Assembly: GCA_023229725.1 (NCBI GenBank) | Contig: JALNYR010000006.1 | Location: forward strand, 28,718 to 35,957 | From: Dehalococcoidia bacterium | GTDB taxonomy: Bacteria > Chloroflexota > Dehalococcoidia > GIF9 > AB-539-J10 | DNA length: 7,240 bases | Reading direction: 5' to 3' | Shown: positions 1 to 5,395 of the stretch, in pieces | Layout of the letters: every line of letters begins with the position of its first letter | Numbering within the stretch: the stretch's first letter is position 1 | The notes under the pieces: model-generated | What the model was told of the DNA's origin: nothing | The model's database searches: none | The model's input: the letters and a program-made list of their open reading frames with translations, nothing else | Made by a program: the position numbers and the translations under genes

Positions 1-189
1 ACCCTCGCCCACGGCGACCAGCACCGGATACCCCGCCCGTGTGCGCGCCTCCAGCCACGCGTGCCTGTCCTCCAGCGTGCTGGGCGCGGTCGAGTACACG
101 GCGGTCGAGTTGGCGATGACCTCGTTGTAGATGTCGAGAATCGCCGGAAGGTCTTCGGCCGTTGCCTGCCTGATTGCGATGCTGCTCAT
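1..189 (-). CDS. GNAT-family N-acetyltransferase, N-terminal part (3' end outside window)
   Basis: The 63 visible codons begin with ATG at 189 and run off the left edge. The protein opens with SIAIRQATAEDLPAILDIYN and continues with NSTAVYSTAP and a stretch ending YPVLVAV. This is the N-terminal pattern of phosphinothricin/methionine-sulfoximine type acetyltransferases (Pat/MnaT-like GNAT proteins): the first beta strand, the helix after 'A-x-D', and the substrate loop. Such enzymes move an acetyl group from acetyl-CoA to a small amine in the cytoplasm. The acetyl-CoA binding motif lies beyond the edge, so the substrate cannot be inferred. The start is well supported by GGAGG (minus strand, plus positions 196-200), six bases from the ATG. 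It begins 18 bp after the stop of the DUF1330 gene on the same strand, so the two are probably co-transcribed. Confidence 0.82.
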   Translation of the reverse strand, partial: MSSIAIRQATAEDLPAILDIYNEVIANSTAVYSTAPSTLEDRHAWLEARTRAGYPVLVAVGEG

Positions 190-195
190 CCTTCA

Positions 196-200
196 CCTCC
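196..200 (-). promoter_or_regulatory. Ribosome binding site of the GNAT gene
   Basis: GGAGG on the minus strand lies six bases before the ATG at 189. It sits in the short gap after the DUF1330 stop, so the acetyltransferase has its own strong initiation signal even though translation of the upstream gene is interrupted. Confidence 0.75.
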
Positions 201-207
201 CCGCCCT

Positions 208-525
208 TTACACGTGCGCGTCCGGATTCTCCTGGTTGGGTCCGCCGTCCTGGATGATGATTCGACCCGTCGACGCGGCATAGCGGTGCTTCGCCAGCGC
301 CTGGTACTCGGGGTCAGCCAGCCATTACTCGATGTGCTTCCTCGACGGGAACTCCATGATGACCATCCGCTGCGTGAACTGCTCGCCCTCGAGCGTGACA
401 ACCGGCTCGCCGCGCGTCAGGAAGCGGCCGCCGTGGCGCTTCACCGTGGGTGGGGTGCCTGACGTGTACTTGCGGTAGGTCTCCGGGTCATGAATGCTCA
501 TGGTTGAGATAAGGTACGTGCTCAT
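208..525 (-). pseudogene. DUF1330-family protein gene interrupted by one in-frame stop
   Basis: Reading from the ATG at 525 gives MSTYLISTMSIHDPETYRKY, then HGGRFLTRGEP, then VVTLEGEQFTQRMVIMEFPS. This is the usual order of a DUF1330 protein, a small ferredoxin-like-fold family of about 95-105 residues. After FPSRKHIE an in-frame TAA occurs at 325-327. The same frame then continues without a shift as WLADPEYQALAKHRYAAS, then TGRIIIQDGG and a further 13 residues to a TAA at 208-210. The part after the stop is the expected second half of the domain (the W-x-x-x-PEYQ helix and final strand). The gene is therefore a 105-position frame broken by a single nonsense codon, about 66 residues in. AAGGAGA at plus 533-539, seven bases from the ATG, supports the start. 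Either the gene is recently inactivated or the stop is a sequencing error. A truncated product would lose about 40% of the fold. Confidence 0.78.
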
Positions 526-676
526 CTGCGCCTCTCCTTCCGTGAGCGCGCAGGGTATCACGTCCATGTTGCCTTTCGCAGCGGCCTCATCGCGCCGCCT
601 CGCCCGCGGCTGACTCCACTCCGCTGTGGTATCCTCGAACTCGGCCCCGAGGGCACTCCCGGGGCGAGCATGACGA

Positions 677-1387
677 ATGGAGCGACGCAGGCAGTCGAGC
701 TTCCCACCCCGGCACGCCGGGCTGTGCCTCGTGCTGCTCGCCATCATCGGCATGCTTGCCCTGACCGGCTGCACCCTGACGGTAACTTTCCCGGCCTCTC
801 CCGCAACTACTCCTCCGCCTGATGCCACCGTCCCACCCACCACCACCTTCCCCACCACTCCAACTGGCCCGACGATTCCGATCCCTCCTCCGGCCACTTC
901 CTCCCCCTTCCAGACGACCGCGCCGGTGCTGTCGTACCCGCATCCCGCGCAGAACGCGTGCGGCTTCGACCTCTACGCTGTCGAGCTACAGGTCCACGAC
1001 CTCGTCAATGACGAGCGCCAGCGCGCCGGACTGACGCCGCTCGACTGGAGCGAAGAGCTTGCCGACATCGCGCGGGGCCACAGCCAGGACATGGCCGCGC
1101 GCGGCTACTTCGCCCATGCCAGCCCCGAGGGAAACAACGCCGAGGACCGCTACGCCGAGGCAGGCTTCTTCGCGCCCCACGCGTGGGCGGAGAATCTCTT
1201 CTACACCTCCATCCCCACCCCCGGCTACTTCACCCAGGATGAGTTGGCCCCCATGGCCGTCGAGGAATGGATGAACAGCCCCGGCCACCGCGCCAACCTC
1301 CTCAGGCAGGACTTCCAGCTCGAAGGCATCGGCATCGGCATGGCAGCCGACATGGGCCTCTACTTCACCCAGAACTACGCCGGGTAG
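677..1387 (+). CDS. CAP-domain (SCP-like) secreted lipoprotein
   Basis: The 236-residue protein has an Arg-rich N-terminus, a hydrophobic stretch at about 15-30 and the lipobox LTGC (29-32), so Cys32 is the likely lipidated residue and the protein should be anchored outside the membrane. Residues 33-90 are a low-complexity linker rich in Thr and Pro. Residues 98-236 form a bacterial CAP domain of the YkwD type: HSQDMAARGYFAHASPEG (135-152), AENL (171-174), EEWMNSPGHRANLL (196-209) and the end GLYFTQNYAG. His147, Glu172 and His204 fit the conserved CAP cavity residues. CAP proteins are secreted and diverse, and the biochemical role of most bacterial ones is unknown, so none is assigned. The ATG at 677 has only a weak G-rich sequence (660-664) upstream. 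It was chosen because it gives a complete signal peptide. The gene is divergent from the DUF1330 gene across a 151-bp gap and appears monocistronic. Confidence 0.88.
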   Translation: MERRRQSSFPPRHAGLCLVLLAIIGMLALTGCTLTVTFPASPATTPPPDATVPPTTTFPTTPTGPTIPIPPPATSSPFQTTAPVLSYPHPAQNACGFDLYAVELQVHDLVNDERQRAGLTPLDWSEELADIARGHSQDMAARGYFAHASPEGNNAEDRYAEAGFFAPHAWAENLFYTSIPTPGYFTQDELAPMAVEEWMNSPGHRANLLRQDFQLEGIGIGMAADMGLYFTQNYAG

Positions 1388-1401
1388 CCGCCGGCCGGCG
1401 G
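1388..1401. repeat. Perfect 14-bp GC palindrome directly after the CAP gene stop
   Basis: CCGCCGGCCGGCGG is its own reverse complement and begins at the base after the TAG stop. It could fold as a transcript hairpin and help end transcription, but no run of T follows. Twelve of its bases (GCCGGCCGGCGG) recur at 5271-5282. Confidence 0.5.
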
Positions 1402-1408
1402 TATCCGC

Positions 1409-1439
1409 GTAGGGGCGAGGCATGCCTCGCCCGCCATCC
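1409..1439 (+). repeat. Hairpin unit R1
   Basis: The edge GTAGGGG is followed by a perfect 20-bp palindrome at 1413-1432 (GGGCGAGGCATGCCTCGCCC), then the tail GCCATCC. The same edge and tail occur around the otherwise different units R8 and R9 (R9 with GCAGGGG). Confidence 0.8.
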
Positions 1440-1488
1440 CGTTGCCGGAAACCCACCGCTGTCACCACCACCCATCCGAGATTCCACG

Positions 1489-1512
1489 GTAGGGGCACGC
1501 TGCTGCGTGCCC
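1489..1512 (+). repeat. Hairpin unit R2
   Basis: GTAGGGG edge, with arms GGGCACGC (1493-1500) and GCGTGCCC (1505-1512) around the loop TGCT. The GCCATCC tail is absent; GCGGTCG follows instead. Confidence 0.75.
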
Positions 1513-1548
1513 GCGGTCGTTCACCACAACCGTGCGTCCCTCCGCAAC

Positions 1549-1572
1549 GGGCGGGATATGTCCCGCCCTGCA
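1549..1572 (-). repeat. Hairpin unit R3
   Basis: Arms GGGCGGGA (1549-1556) and TCCCGCCC (1561-1568) around the loop TATG. On the minus strand it reads TGCAGGGCGGGA..., a slightly shortened GCAGGGG edge, and it lies directly against R4. Confidence 0.7.
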
Positions 1573-1573
1573 C

Positions 1574-1596
1574 GGGCACGTGCAACGTGCCCCTAC
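1574..1596 (-). repeat. Hairpin unit R4
   Basis: Arms GGGCACGT (1574-1581) and ACGTGCCC (1585-1592) around GCA, with the GTAGGGG edge on the minus strand. On that strand it is identical in stem and loop to R8 at 5003-5025. Confidence 0.8.
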
Positions 1597-1623
1597 GCCG
1601 GACCAACCATCAGTCCCCACTGC

Positions 1624-1649
1624 GGGCGGACGCAGAGGTCCGCCCCTAC
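1624..1649 (-). repeat. Hairpin unit R5
   Basis: Arms GGGCGGAC (1624-1631) and GTCCGCCC (1638-1645) with a six-base loop, and the GTAGGGG edge on the minus strand. It differs from R7 at 4954-4979 by one loop base. Together with R4 it forms the inverted copy of the R7-R8 composite. Confidence 0.8.
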
Positions 1650-1679
1650 ATCTGGACCAGCCCCTTGCTCCCTCCACTG

Positions 1680-1705
1680 GGCAGGCATGGGAGCCTGCCG
1701 CTACA
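1680..1705 (-). repeat. Hairpin unit R6 (variant edge)
   Basis: Arms GGCAGGC (1680-1686) and GCCTGCC (1693-1699) around ATGGGA. On the minus strand the edge reads TGTAGC rather than GTAGGGG, so this is a divergent member. Confidence 0.6.
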
Positions 1706-1744
1706 GGACTGGCACTCCCCCCTCGGAACGGACACCAGCGCCCC

Positions 1745-2092
1745 TCAGTCTGCGAGGAGCGTTCCCAGCTTGAGAAGCACGTCGGTGACCGTCTCCTTCG
1801 GAAGCGCACACACCGGGTCCGCCTCCCGGACGCGCCAGTCGAGGCTCTTCACCTGGTCGCACAGTACCGCTCCGGCCAGCGGCAGTCCCACGGGCAACAC
1901 GACCTCGAACGGGTACCCCTTCACCTGGCTCGTGATGGGACAGAGGAGCGCGAGGCCGGCTTTCGCGTTGTAGCTGCCGGGAGACACCACGAGAGCGGGC
2001 CGACGGCCCGCTTGTTCATGTCCTGCCTGCGGATTCAGGCTTATCCGGACCACATCGCCGCGCTGCGGAACGTACGTCCCGCCGCCTACCAT
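1745..2092 (-). CDS. mazF: MazF/PemK-family mRNA interferase toxin
   Basis: The 115-residue protein has the MazF pattern throughout: YVPQRGDVVRISLNPQAGHE, then QAGRRPALVVSP, then CPITSQVKGYPFEVVLP, then DQVKSLDWR. It is near the usual length (about 110). Arg31 and Thr54 align with E. coli MazF Arg29 and Thr52, the residues tied to RNA cleavage, so the toxin looks intact. MazF dimers cut single-stranded mRNA at short motifs and stop translation until MazE binds them; the motif cut here cannot be read from sequence. The ATG at 2092 overlaps the last seven bases of mazE (ATGGTAG holds both the start and the mazE stop). AGGGA lies four bases before the start, so translation is probably coupled to mazE. 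The gene is transcribed from the mazE promoter. Confidence 0.95.
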   Translation of the reverse strand: MVGGGTYVPQRGDVVRISLNPQAGHEQAGRRPALVVSPGSYNAKAGLALLCPITSQVKGYPFEVVLPVGLPLAGAVLCDQVKSLDWRVREADPVCALPKETVTDVLLKLGTLLAD

Positions 2093-2328
2093 GCTTCCCT
2101 GCCCACAGCCGAGCCGGTATCCACCTCGCGGTGCACGTTCGCCGTGGTCATCTCCGCCAGGAGTCCGTCAAGCGTGTACTTCGGCTCAACCGCGGGCGTA
2201 ATCACGATGCTCCCGTCCTGCAGCGTGACGTCAACAGGCGTCTCCCTCACCAGACCCGCCTCAACGGCCATCGCTCTCGGCAGTCGCAGCGCAAGGCTGT
2301 TGCCCCACTTCTGAACGCGTGTTCTCAT
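2086..2328 (-). CDS. mazE: MazE-family antitoxin with AbrB-type DNA-binding domain
   Basis: The 80-residue protein is the usual MazE size. Residues 1-45 (RVQKWGNSLALRLPRAMAVE and onward to GSIVITPA) form the swapped-hairpin AbrB/MazE DNA-binding domain; KWGNS and the following RLP are its hallmark. Residues 50-80 (YTLDGLLAEMTTANVHREVD and the end VGREAW) match the flexible C-terminus of E. coli MazE that binds MazF. The tryptophan in E. coli IDWGE is a Thr here (VDTGS). MazE neutralises MazF, and the complex represses its own promoter. The ATG at 2328 has GGAGG (plus 2335-2339) six bases upstream. Directly beyond that is the palindrome at 2340-2370, its likely operator. Confidence 0.95.
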   Translation of the reverse strand: MRTRVQKWGNSLALRLPRAMAVEAGLVRETPVDVTLQDGSIVITPAVEPKYTLDGLLAEMTTANVHREVDTGSAVGREAW

Positions 2329-2339
2329 CCTGAACCTCC

Positions 2340-2370
2340 GGTGATGTATCTACATTGAAGATACATCACC
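2340..2370 (-). promoter_or_regulatory. mazEF operator palindrome over a likely promoter
   Basis: The 12-base arms GGTGATGTATCT (2340-2351) and AGATACATCACC (2359-2370) are perfect complements around a seven-base spacer. The arms are AT-rich in a GC-rich window, and the left arm abuts the mazE ribosome binding site. On the minus strand, TATCTT (plus 2358-2363) can serve as the -10 element, with TTGCCC (plus 2382-2387) as the -35 element 18 bases away. The palindrome thus spans the -10 element and the likely transcription start. This is where MazE or a MazEF complex would bind to repress, by analogy with known mazEF operons. The palindrome is seen directly; its use by MazE is inferred. Confidence 0.75.
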
Positions 2371-2423
2371 CGGGTCTGGCGGGGCAAGCCCCGGTCAGGA
2401 AACGCCTAGACGGCTTCCCGGTC

Positions 2424-2435
2424 TATTCCGTCCAT
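2424..2435. repeat. 12-bp direct repeat near the ATPase gene, left copy
   Basis: TATTCCGTCCAT lies 15 bp beyond the ATPase stop codon and recurs in the same orientation at 4930-4941, upstream of the ATPase start. About one or two such 12-base matches are expected by chance in a window of this size. Confidence 0.4.
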
Positions 2436-2450
2436 GTCCCGGCGAGGACC

Positions 2451-4862
2451 TTATTGCCGCCCACCCAGGAAACGCGCCAGCGGGCGCTTCGCCACTTCGG
2501 TGATGACCAGATATGCCGCCGCCAGCGCCACGATGATGCCCAGGTGCGCCGGCGTCGGCATGCTGAACTCGAAGAGTGCGGCGGTCGCTGGAATCATCGG
2601 CAGCGCGAGCGTCACCACAAACGCCCCCGCCGAGAGCAGCACCACCACCGGCGCCGGCCAGCCGGCCTTCTCGACCGGCAGCATCGAACGGATGGACACC
2701 AGCAACAGCAGCTCGGTGATGACGCTGGCGATGAACCAGTTGGTCTGCAGCACCTCCGGCGAGATGCGATAGAAGAGCCCGAAGTACAGGAAATCGAAGA
2801 CGGAGCTGACCAGCCCCAGCGTGACGAAGATTATGTACAGCGCCCGGAAGTCGTATTTCTGCGGCCGCGCCACCTCCTGGTCCGAGACGCGGTCAAAGGC
2901 GATGGCCATCATCGGGAAGTCCGAGAGCAGGTTCAGCAGCAGCAACTGCTTCGGCAGCATCGGCAGGAAGCTGATGAAGAGCGACCCCACCGCCACGGCA
3001 TAGAAGTTGCCGAAGTTGGACACGAGCGTGGCGCGGATGTACTTCAGCGTGTTGGCGTGCGTCTCCCGACCCAGCCGGATGCCGTCGACGATGACCCGCA
3101 GGTCGTTCTTCAACAGCACGATATCGGCCGTCTCGCGCGCCACGTCCGCCGCCGACTGCACCACCATCGAGACGTGCGCGGCCTTCAGCGCCGGCGCATC
3201 GTTGATGCCCTCGCCGAGGAAGCCAACCGTGTACTGCTCCTTGAGGAGACTCACCAGCTCCAGCTTCTGTTCCGGCTTCGTCCGGGCGAAAACGCGGATG
3301 CGCCCCACCCGGTCGTGCTGCTCGTATGCGGGCAGCGCCAGGAACGTCGTCGCTTCGATGACCTCACTGCTGTCGCTCACCAGCCCGGCTTCCCGCCCGA
3401 CAGCCTCAGCCACCATCAGGGCATCCCCGGTAATAATCGTCACGGCCACGTTCAGACGCTTTGCCGCCTCAACCGTCGAAGCCGTGGTGGCCTTGAGCGA
3501 GTCCACAAACGATACGAAGCCTCCGAATCGCGCGCCGCCGCCGTCGTCGTAGCTCACACCGAGCACCCGCCGGCCCCGCCGCTCCTCATCGAGGAGCCAG
3601 GCTCCGACCCGCTCGCGGCTGACCAGTCGCTGCTCAAGGAAGTACTCCGGGCTGCCCCGGCGTATGTGCAACTGCAGGCCGTCATCCCGGCGCACGATTG
3701 CCCCGTTGCTGCGCAGCGCCGGTTCGAACGCCTCCTCTTCCACGAGCTTGAAGGCGCCTGCCTCGGCTCGCTGCCCGGGCGAAAGCGCTTCGTCGGTCGC
3801 GCGGTCGAACGGTTCCGGGATGCGCTGCGCCACGTGCTGCGCCGCCAGACGCGCCAGCACCAGCGGGTGGAAGCGCGACTCCGGAATCAGGTAGTCGTTC
3901 GAGTACACCAGGTGGTTCTCGGTGATGGTCCCGGTCTTGTCGGTGCAGAGCAGGTTCACCGAGCCGAGGTCCTGCACCGAGGAGAGCCGCTTCACGATGA
4001 CATCTCTCTTCGCGAACTGGAGCGCGCCGCGCGACAGGGAGAACGTCAGGACGAGCGGCAGCGCCTCGGGAATCACCGAGACCGCCAGCGCGATTGCGAA
4101 GATGAGCAGGCCCGGGATATCGGTGTTCCGGCCATCAATCATGATGTTCGCCAGGATGACGAACAGCAGCGTGACGAGCGTGGTCCGCAGGATGAAGGTG
4201 CTGATGCGGCCGACGCCCTTCGTCAACTCGCTCTCCGACTGCACCGACGAGGCGGTCTTCGCTATCGCGGCCAGTCGTGTGTGCACGCCTGTGGCGGTGA
4301 CTTCCGCCAGCGCGTTGCCGCGCACGATGGAGACGCCCTGCAGCAGGCGGTGCTCCTCAGCTACCTCCTGCTCCGCAGCCGCCGTAGCCTGCTTGGCCAC
4401 CGGTATGCTCTCGCCGGTGAACGTGGTCTCATCGACGAGCAGCTCGCGCGCCTGGCGCACGACCGCGTCCGCCGGAACGATGTCGCCGGATTCCAGCTTC
4501 AGGATATCGCCGGGGACGAGCCCGTCGGTGGGCACTTCCTGCTCTTTGCCGTCGCGCCGAACGGTCGTCGTGCGCACCAGGTATGACTTGAGCTTGTCCG
4601 CCGCGGCGTTCGACTTGTGCTCCTGGAAGATGTTGAGCGCAGCCCCCAGGAAGACGAACAGCAGGATGAACGCGCCATCGATGGTGTCACCGAGCGCGAA
4701 TGTCACGCCGGCCGCGACCAGCAGGATGAGGTTGAAGACACCCTTGAACTGCCGCGCAATCAGCCTCAGCAGGCGGTACCGCGGTGTGGGCAGGGCATTG
4801 GGGCCATATTCGGCCAGACGCTTCGCCGCTTCGCTTGAGGAAAGTCCATTCAGTTCATTCAT
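2451..4862 (-). CDS. P-type cation-transporting ATPase, MgtA-like (P3B), probably magnesium
   Basis: This complete 803-residue pump has, in order: a cation-ATPase N-terminal domain (about 5-35); M1-M2 (42-79); an actuator domain with TGES (149-152); M3-M4 (221-275) with PEALP (265-269); the phosphorylation motif CTDKTGTIT with Asp308; the nucleotide-binding RGSPE (402-406); TGD (478-480); ARTKPEQK (526-533); the hinge GEGINDAPALK (550-560); and six C-terminal helices (about 611-790). SNFGN in M5, FLPML, LLLNLLSD in M6 and FDRVSDQEVARPQKYD match the MgtA group better than Ca or Na/K pumps. The role is therefore probably ATP-driven uptake of Mg2+ or a similar divalent ion across the inner membrane; the ion is inferred. 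Oddities are the hinge GEG where most P-type ATPases have GDG, and DSLK (454-457) at the usual DPPR/K site. The start at 4862 is the only in-frame ATG near the domain start and has no clear ribosome binding site. Confidence 0.9.
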   Translation of the reverse strand: MNELNGLSSSEAAKRLAEYGPNALPTPRYRLLRLIARQFKGVFNLILLVAAGVTFALGDTIDGAFILLFVFLGAALNIFQEHKSNAAADKLKSYLVRTTTVRRDGKEQEVPTDGLVPGDILKLESGDIVPADAVVRQARELLVDETTFTGESIPVAKQATAAAEQEVAEEHRLLQGVSIVRGNALAEVTATGVHTRLAAIAKTASSVQSESELTKGVGRISTFILRTTLVTLLFVILANIMIDGRNTDIPGLLIFAIALAVSVIPEALPLVLTFSLSRGALQFAKRDVIVKRLSSVQDLGSVNLLCTDKTGTITENHLVYSNDYLIPESRFHPLVLARLAAQHVAQRIPEPFDRATDEALSPGQRAEAGAFKLVEEEAFEPALRSNGAIVRRDDGLQLHIRRGSPEYFLEQRLVSRERVGAWLLDEERRGRRVLGVSYDDGGGARFGGFVSFVDSLKATTASTVEAAKRLNVAVTIITGDALMVAEAVGREAGLVSDSSEVIEATTFLALPAYEQHDRVGRIRVFARTKPEQKLELVSLLKEQYTVGFLGEGINDAPALKAAHVSMVVQSAADVARETADIVLLKNDLRVIVDGIRLGRETHANTLKYIRATLVSNFGNFYAVAVGSLFISFLPMLPKQLLLLNLLSDFPMMAIAFDRVSDQEVARPQKYDFRALYIIFVTLGLVSSVFDFLYFGLFYRISPEVLQTNWFIASVITELLLLVSIRSMLPVEKAGWPAPVVVLLSAGAFVVTLALPMIPATAALFEFSMPTPAHLGIIVALAAAYLVITEVAKRPLARFLGGRQ

Positions 4863-4929
4863 TGCAGTTTCACGGGTTACTGTACTACTTCCGTCTGCAG
4901 GGGAGAACAGCTCATCCGTCCATCCGGGA

Positions 4930-4941
4930 TATTCCGTCCAT
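4930..4941. repeat. 12-bp direct repeat near the ATPase gene, right copy
   Basis: TATTCCGTCCAT again. It overlaps a local tandem of TCCGTCCATCCG (about 4915-4926 and 4933-4944) that resembles the GCCATCCGG tail of the hairpin units, so it may belong to that family and not mark an insertion. Confidence 0.4.
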
Positions 4942-4950
4942 CCGCATCAG

Positions 4951-5025
4951 GATGTAGGGGCGGACCTCCGCGTCCGCCCGCGCTGGGGACGGTTGGTCAG
5001 GCGTAGGGGCACGTTGCACGTGCCC
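4951..5025 (+). repeat. Two-hairpin composite, copy B
   Basis: This segment consists of R7, a spacer with CTGGGGACGGTTGGTC, and R8. It is an inverted near-copy of 1574-1652, with four mismatches and one 4-base gap over 75 bases. The two copies lie about 3.3 kb apart and bracket mazEF and the ATPase. Confidence 0.8.
4954..4979 (+). repeat. Hairpin unit R7
   Basis: GTAGGGG edge, with arms GGGCGGAC (4958-4965) and GTCCGCCC (4972-4979) around a six-base loop. It is the counterpart of R5. Confidence 0.8.
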
Positions 5026-5034
5026 GCCATCCGG
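5003..5034 (+). repeat. Hairpin unit R8
   Basis: GTAGGGG edge, arms GGGCACGT (5007-5014) and ACGTGCCC (5018-5025) around TGC, then the tail GCCATCCGG. It is the counterpart of R4. Confidence 0.8.
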
Positions 5035-5081
5035 TCTCCGCACCTCCGTCTCCGCCACGACCACTGAATCGCATCTCTCCT

Positions 5082-5115
5082 GCAGGGGAGGGTCTCAGAC
5101 CCTCCCGCCATCCGG
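5082..5115 (+). repeat. Hairpin unit R9
   Basis: GCAGGGG edge, with 10-base arms GGGAGGGTCT (5086-5095) and AGACCCTCCC (5097-5106) around a single C, then the tail GCCATCCGG. The stem sequence is unlike R8 although the edge and tail are shared. Confidence 0.8.
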
Positions 5116-5163
5116 TCATACCACGCCCACCGTCGCTGCTGATACTCAACCATCCCGTCTTCC

Positions 5164-5187
5164 GCAGGGGCCGTTCGTGAACGGCCC
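5164..5187 (+). repeat. Hairpin unit R10
   Basis: GCAGGGG edge, with arms GGGCCGTTC (5168-5176) and GAACGGCCC (5179-5187) around GT. The tail is GGCCGTCG rather than GCCATCC. Confidence 0.75.
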
Positions 5188-5382
5188 GGCCGTCGACTGG
5201 AATCACGGATGAACCCGCCACACAGCATTCTGGTGCAGGGGCACTGCTGCGGCCTCCGGAAAATGCGGTGGCCGGCCGGCGGCGGGGTGGCATGCCCCGG
5301 AGCCTGCCCCGGCAATCCAATCCGTGTATCATTTGCGGACTTTCCACGGGCAGCTCGAGCCGCAGAACACAAGTCAGAACCT

Positions 5383-5389
5383 GAGGAGG
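5383..5389 (+). promoter_or_regulatory. Ribosome binding site that fixes the leuB GTG start
   Basis: GAGGAGG lies six bases before the GTG at 5396. The reading frame is open further upstream (an in-frame GTG at 5324), but the extra residues resemble no part of the enzyme and have no such signal, so 5396 is the start. Confidence 0.8.
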
Positions 5390-5395
5390 ACCAGA

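Larger units (their letters stand above)
1574..1652 (-). repeat. Two-hairpin composite, copy A (inverted relative to copy B at 4951-5025)
   Basis: The reverse complement of this segment aligns with 4951-5025 over the whole 75 bases with four mismatches and one 4-base insertion. It includes both hairpins and the spacer around GGTTGGTC. The conserved spacer shows that the pair was copied as a unit and that the two hairpins were not acquired independently. Confidence 0.8.
1388..1744. other. Gene-free interval filled with hairpin repeats
   Basis: This interval of 357 bases lies between the CAP gene and the end of mazF. Open frames occur on both strands, but they read through the palindromes, are Arg/Pro/Ser-rich and match no family I recognise, so no gene is called. 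The interval holds six hairpin units (listed separately), spaced about 20-80 bp apart, two in plus and four in minus orientation when judged by the GTAGGGG edge. Confidence 0.7.
4863..5395. other. Divergent intergenic region with second hairpin-repeat cluster
   Basis: No convincing gene lies in these 533 bases between the divergent ATPase and leuB. The short open frames run through palindromes and match nothing I know. The region carries hairpins R7-R10, two decayed units near 5235-5315 (GCAGGGGCACTGCTGC without a matching arm; GGGGTGGCATGCCCC), and then about 65 bases of ordinary leader before leuB. TATCAT at 5327-5332 could be a -10 element for leuB, but I see no good -35 partner. All four intact units here point the same way, with the GTAGGGG or GCAGGGG edge on the plus strand. 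Confidence 0.65.

Noticed and set aside
325..327. Recoding of the in-frame stop in the DUF1330 gene (selenocysteine, pyrrolysine or code change)
   Set aside because: The codon is TAA, not TGA or TAG, and TAA ends other genes here, including the ATPase.
610..635. Promoter for the CAP lipoprotein (TGACTC and TATCCT)
   Set aside because: The spacing between the two elements is only about 14 bases and each matches the consensus poorly.
1422..2314. Open frames on the plus strand crossing the first hairpin cluster and mazEF
   Set aside because: They read through the palindromes and antisense to mazF and mazE, have low-complexity composition and carry no ribosome binding site that fits.
2355..4586. 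743-codon open frame on the plus strand opposite the ATPase gene
   Set aside because: It is rich in Arg, Gln and His, has no recognisable domain or start signal, and lies entirely opposite a fully recognisable P-type ATPase. Long antisense frames are expected in GC-rich genes.
4951..5187. Possible CRISPR array from regularly recurring repeats
   Set aside because: Spacing and orientation vary across both clusters, the constant parts are only about 7 bases, the variable parts are self-complementary rather than unique spacers, and no cas gene is present.
1409..5187. Composite transposon carrying mazEF and the ATPase
   Set aside because: There is no transposase, the repeats are short hairpins and not insertion-sequence ends, and no target-site duplication can be identified.
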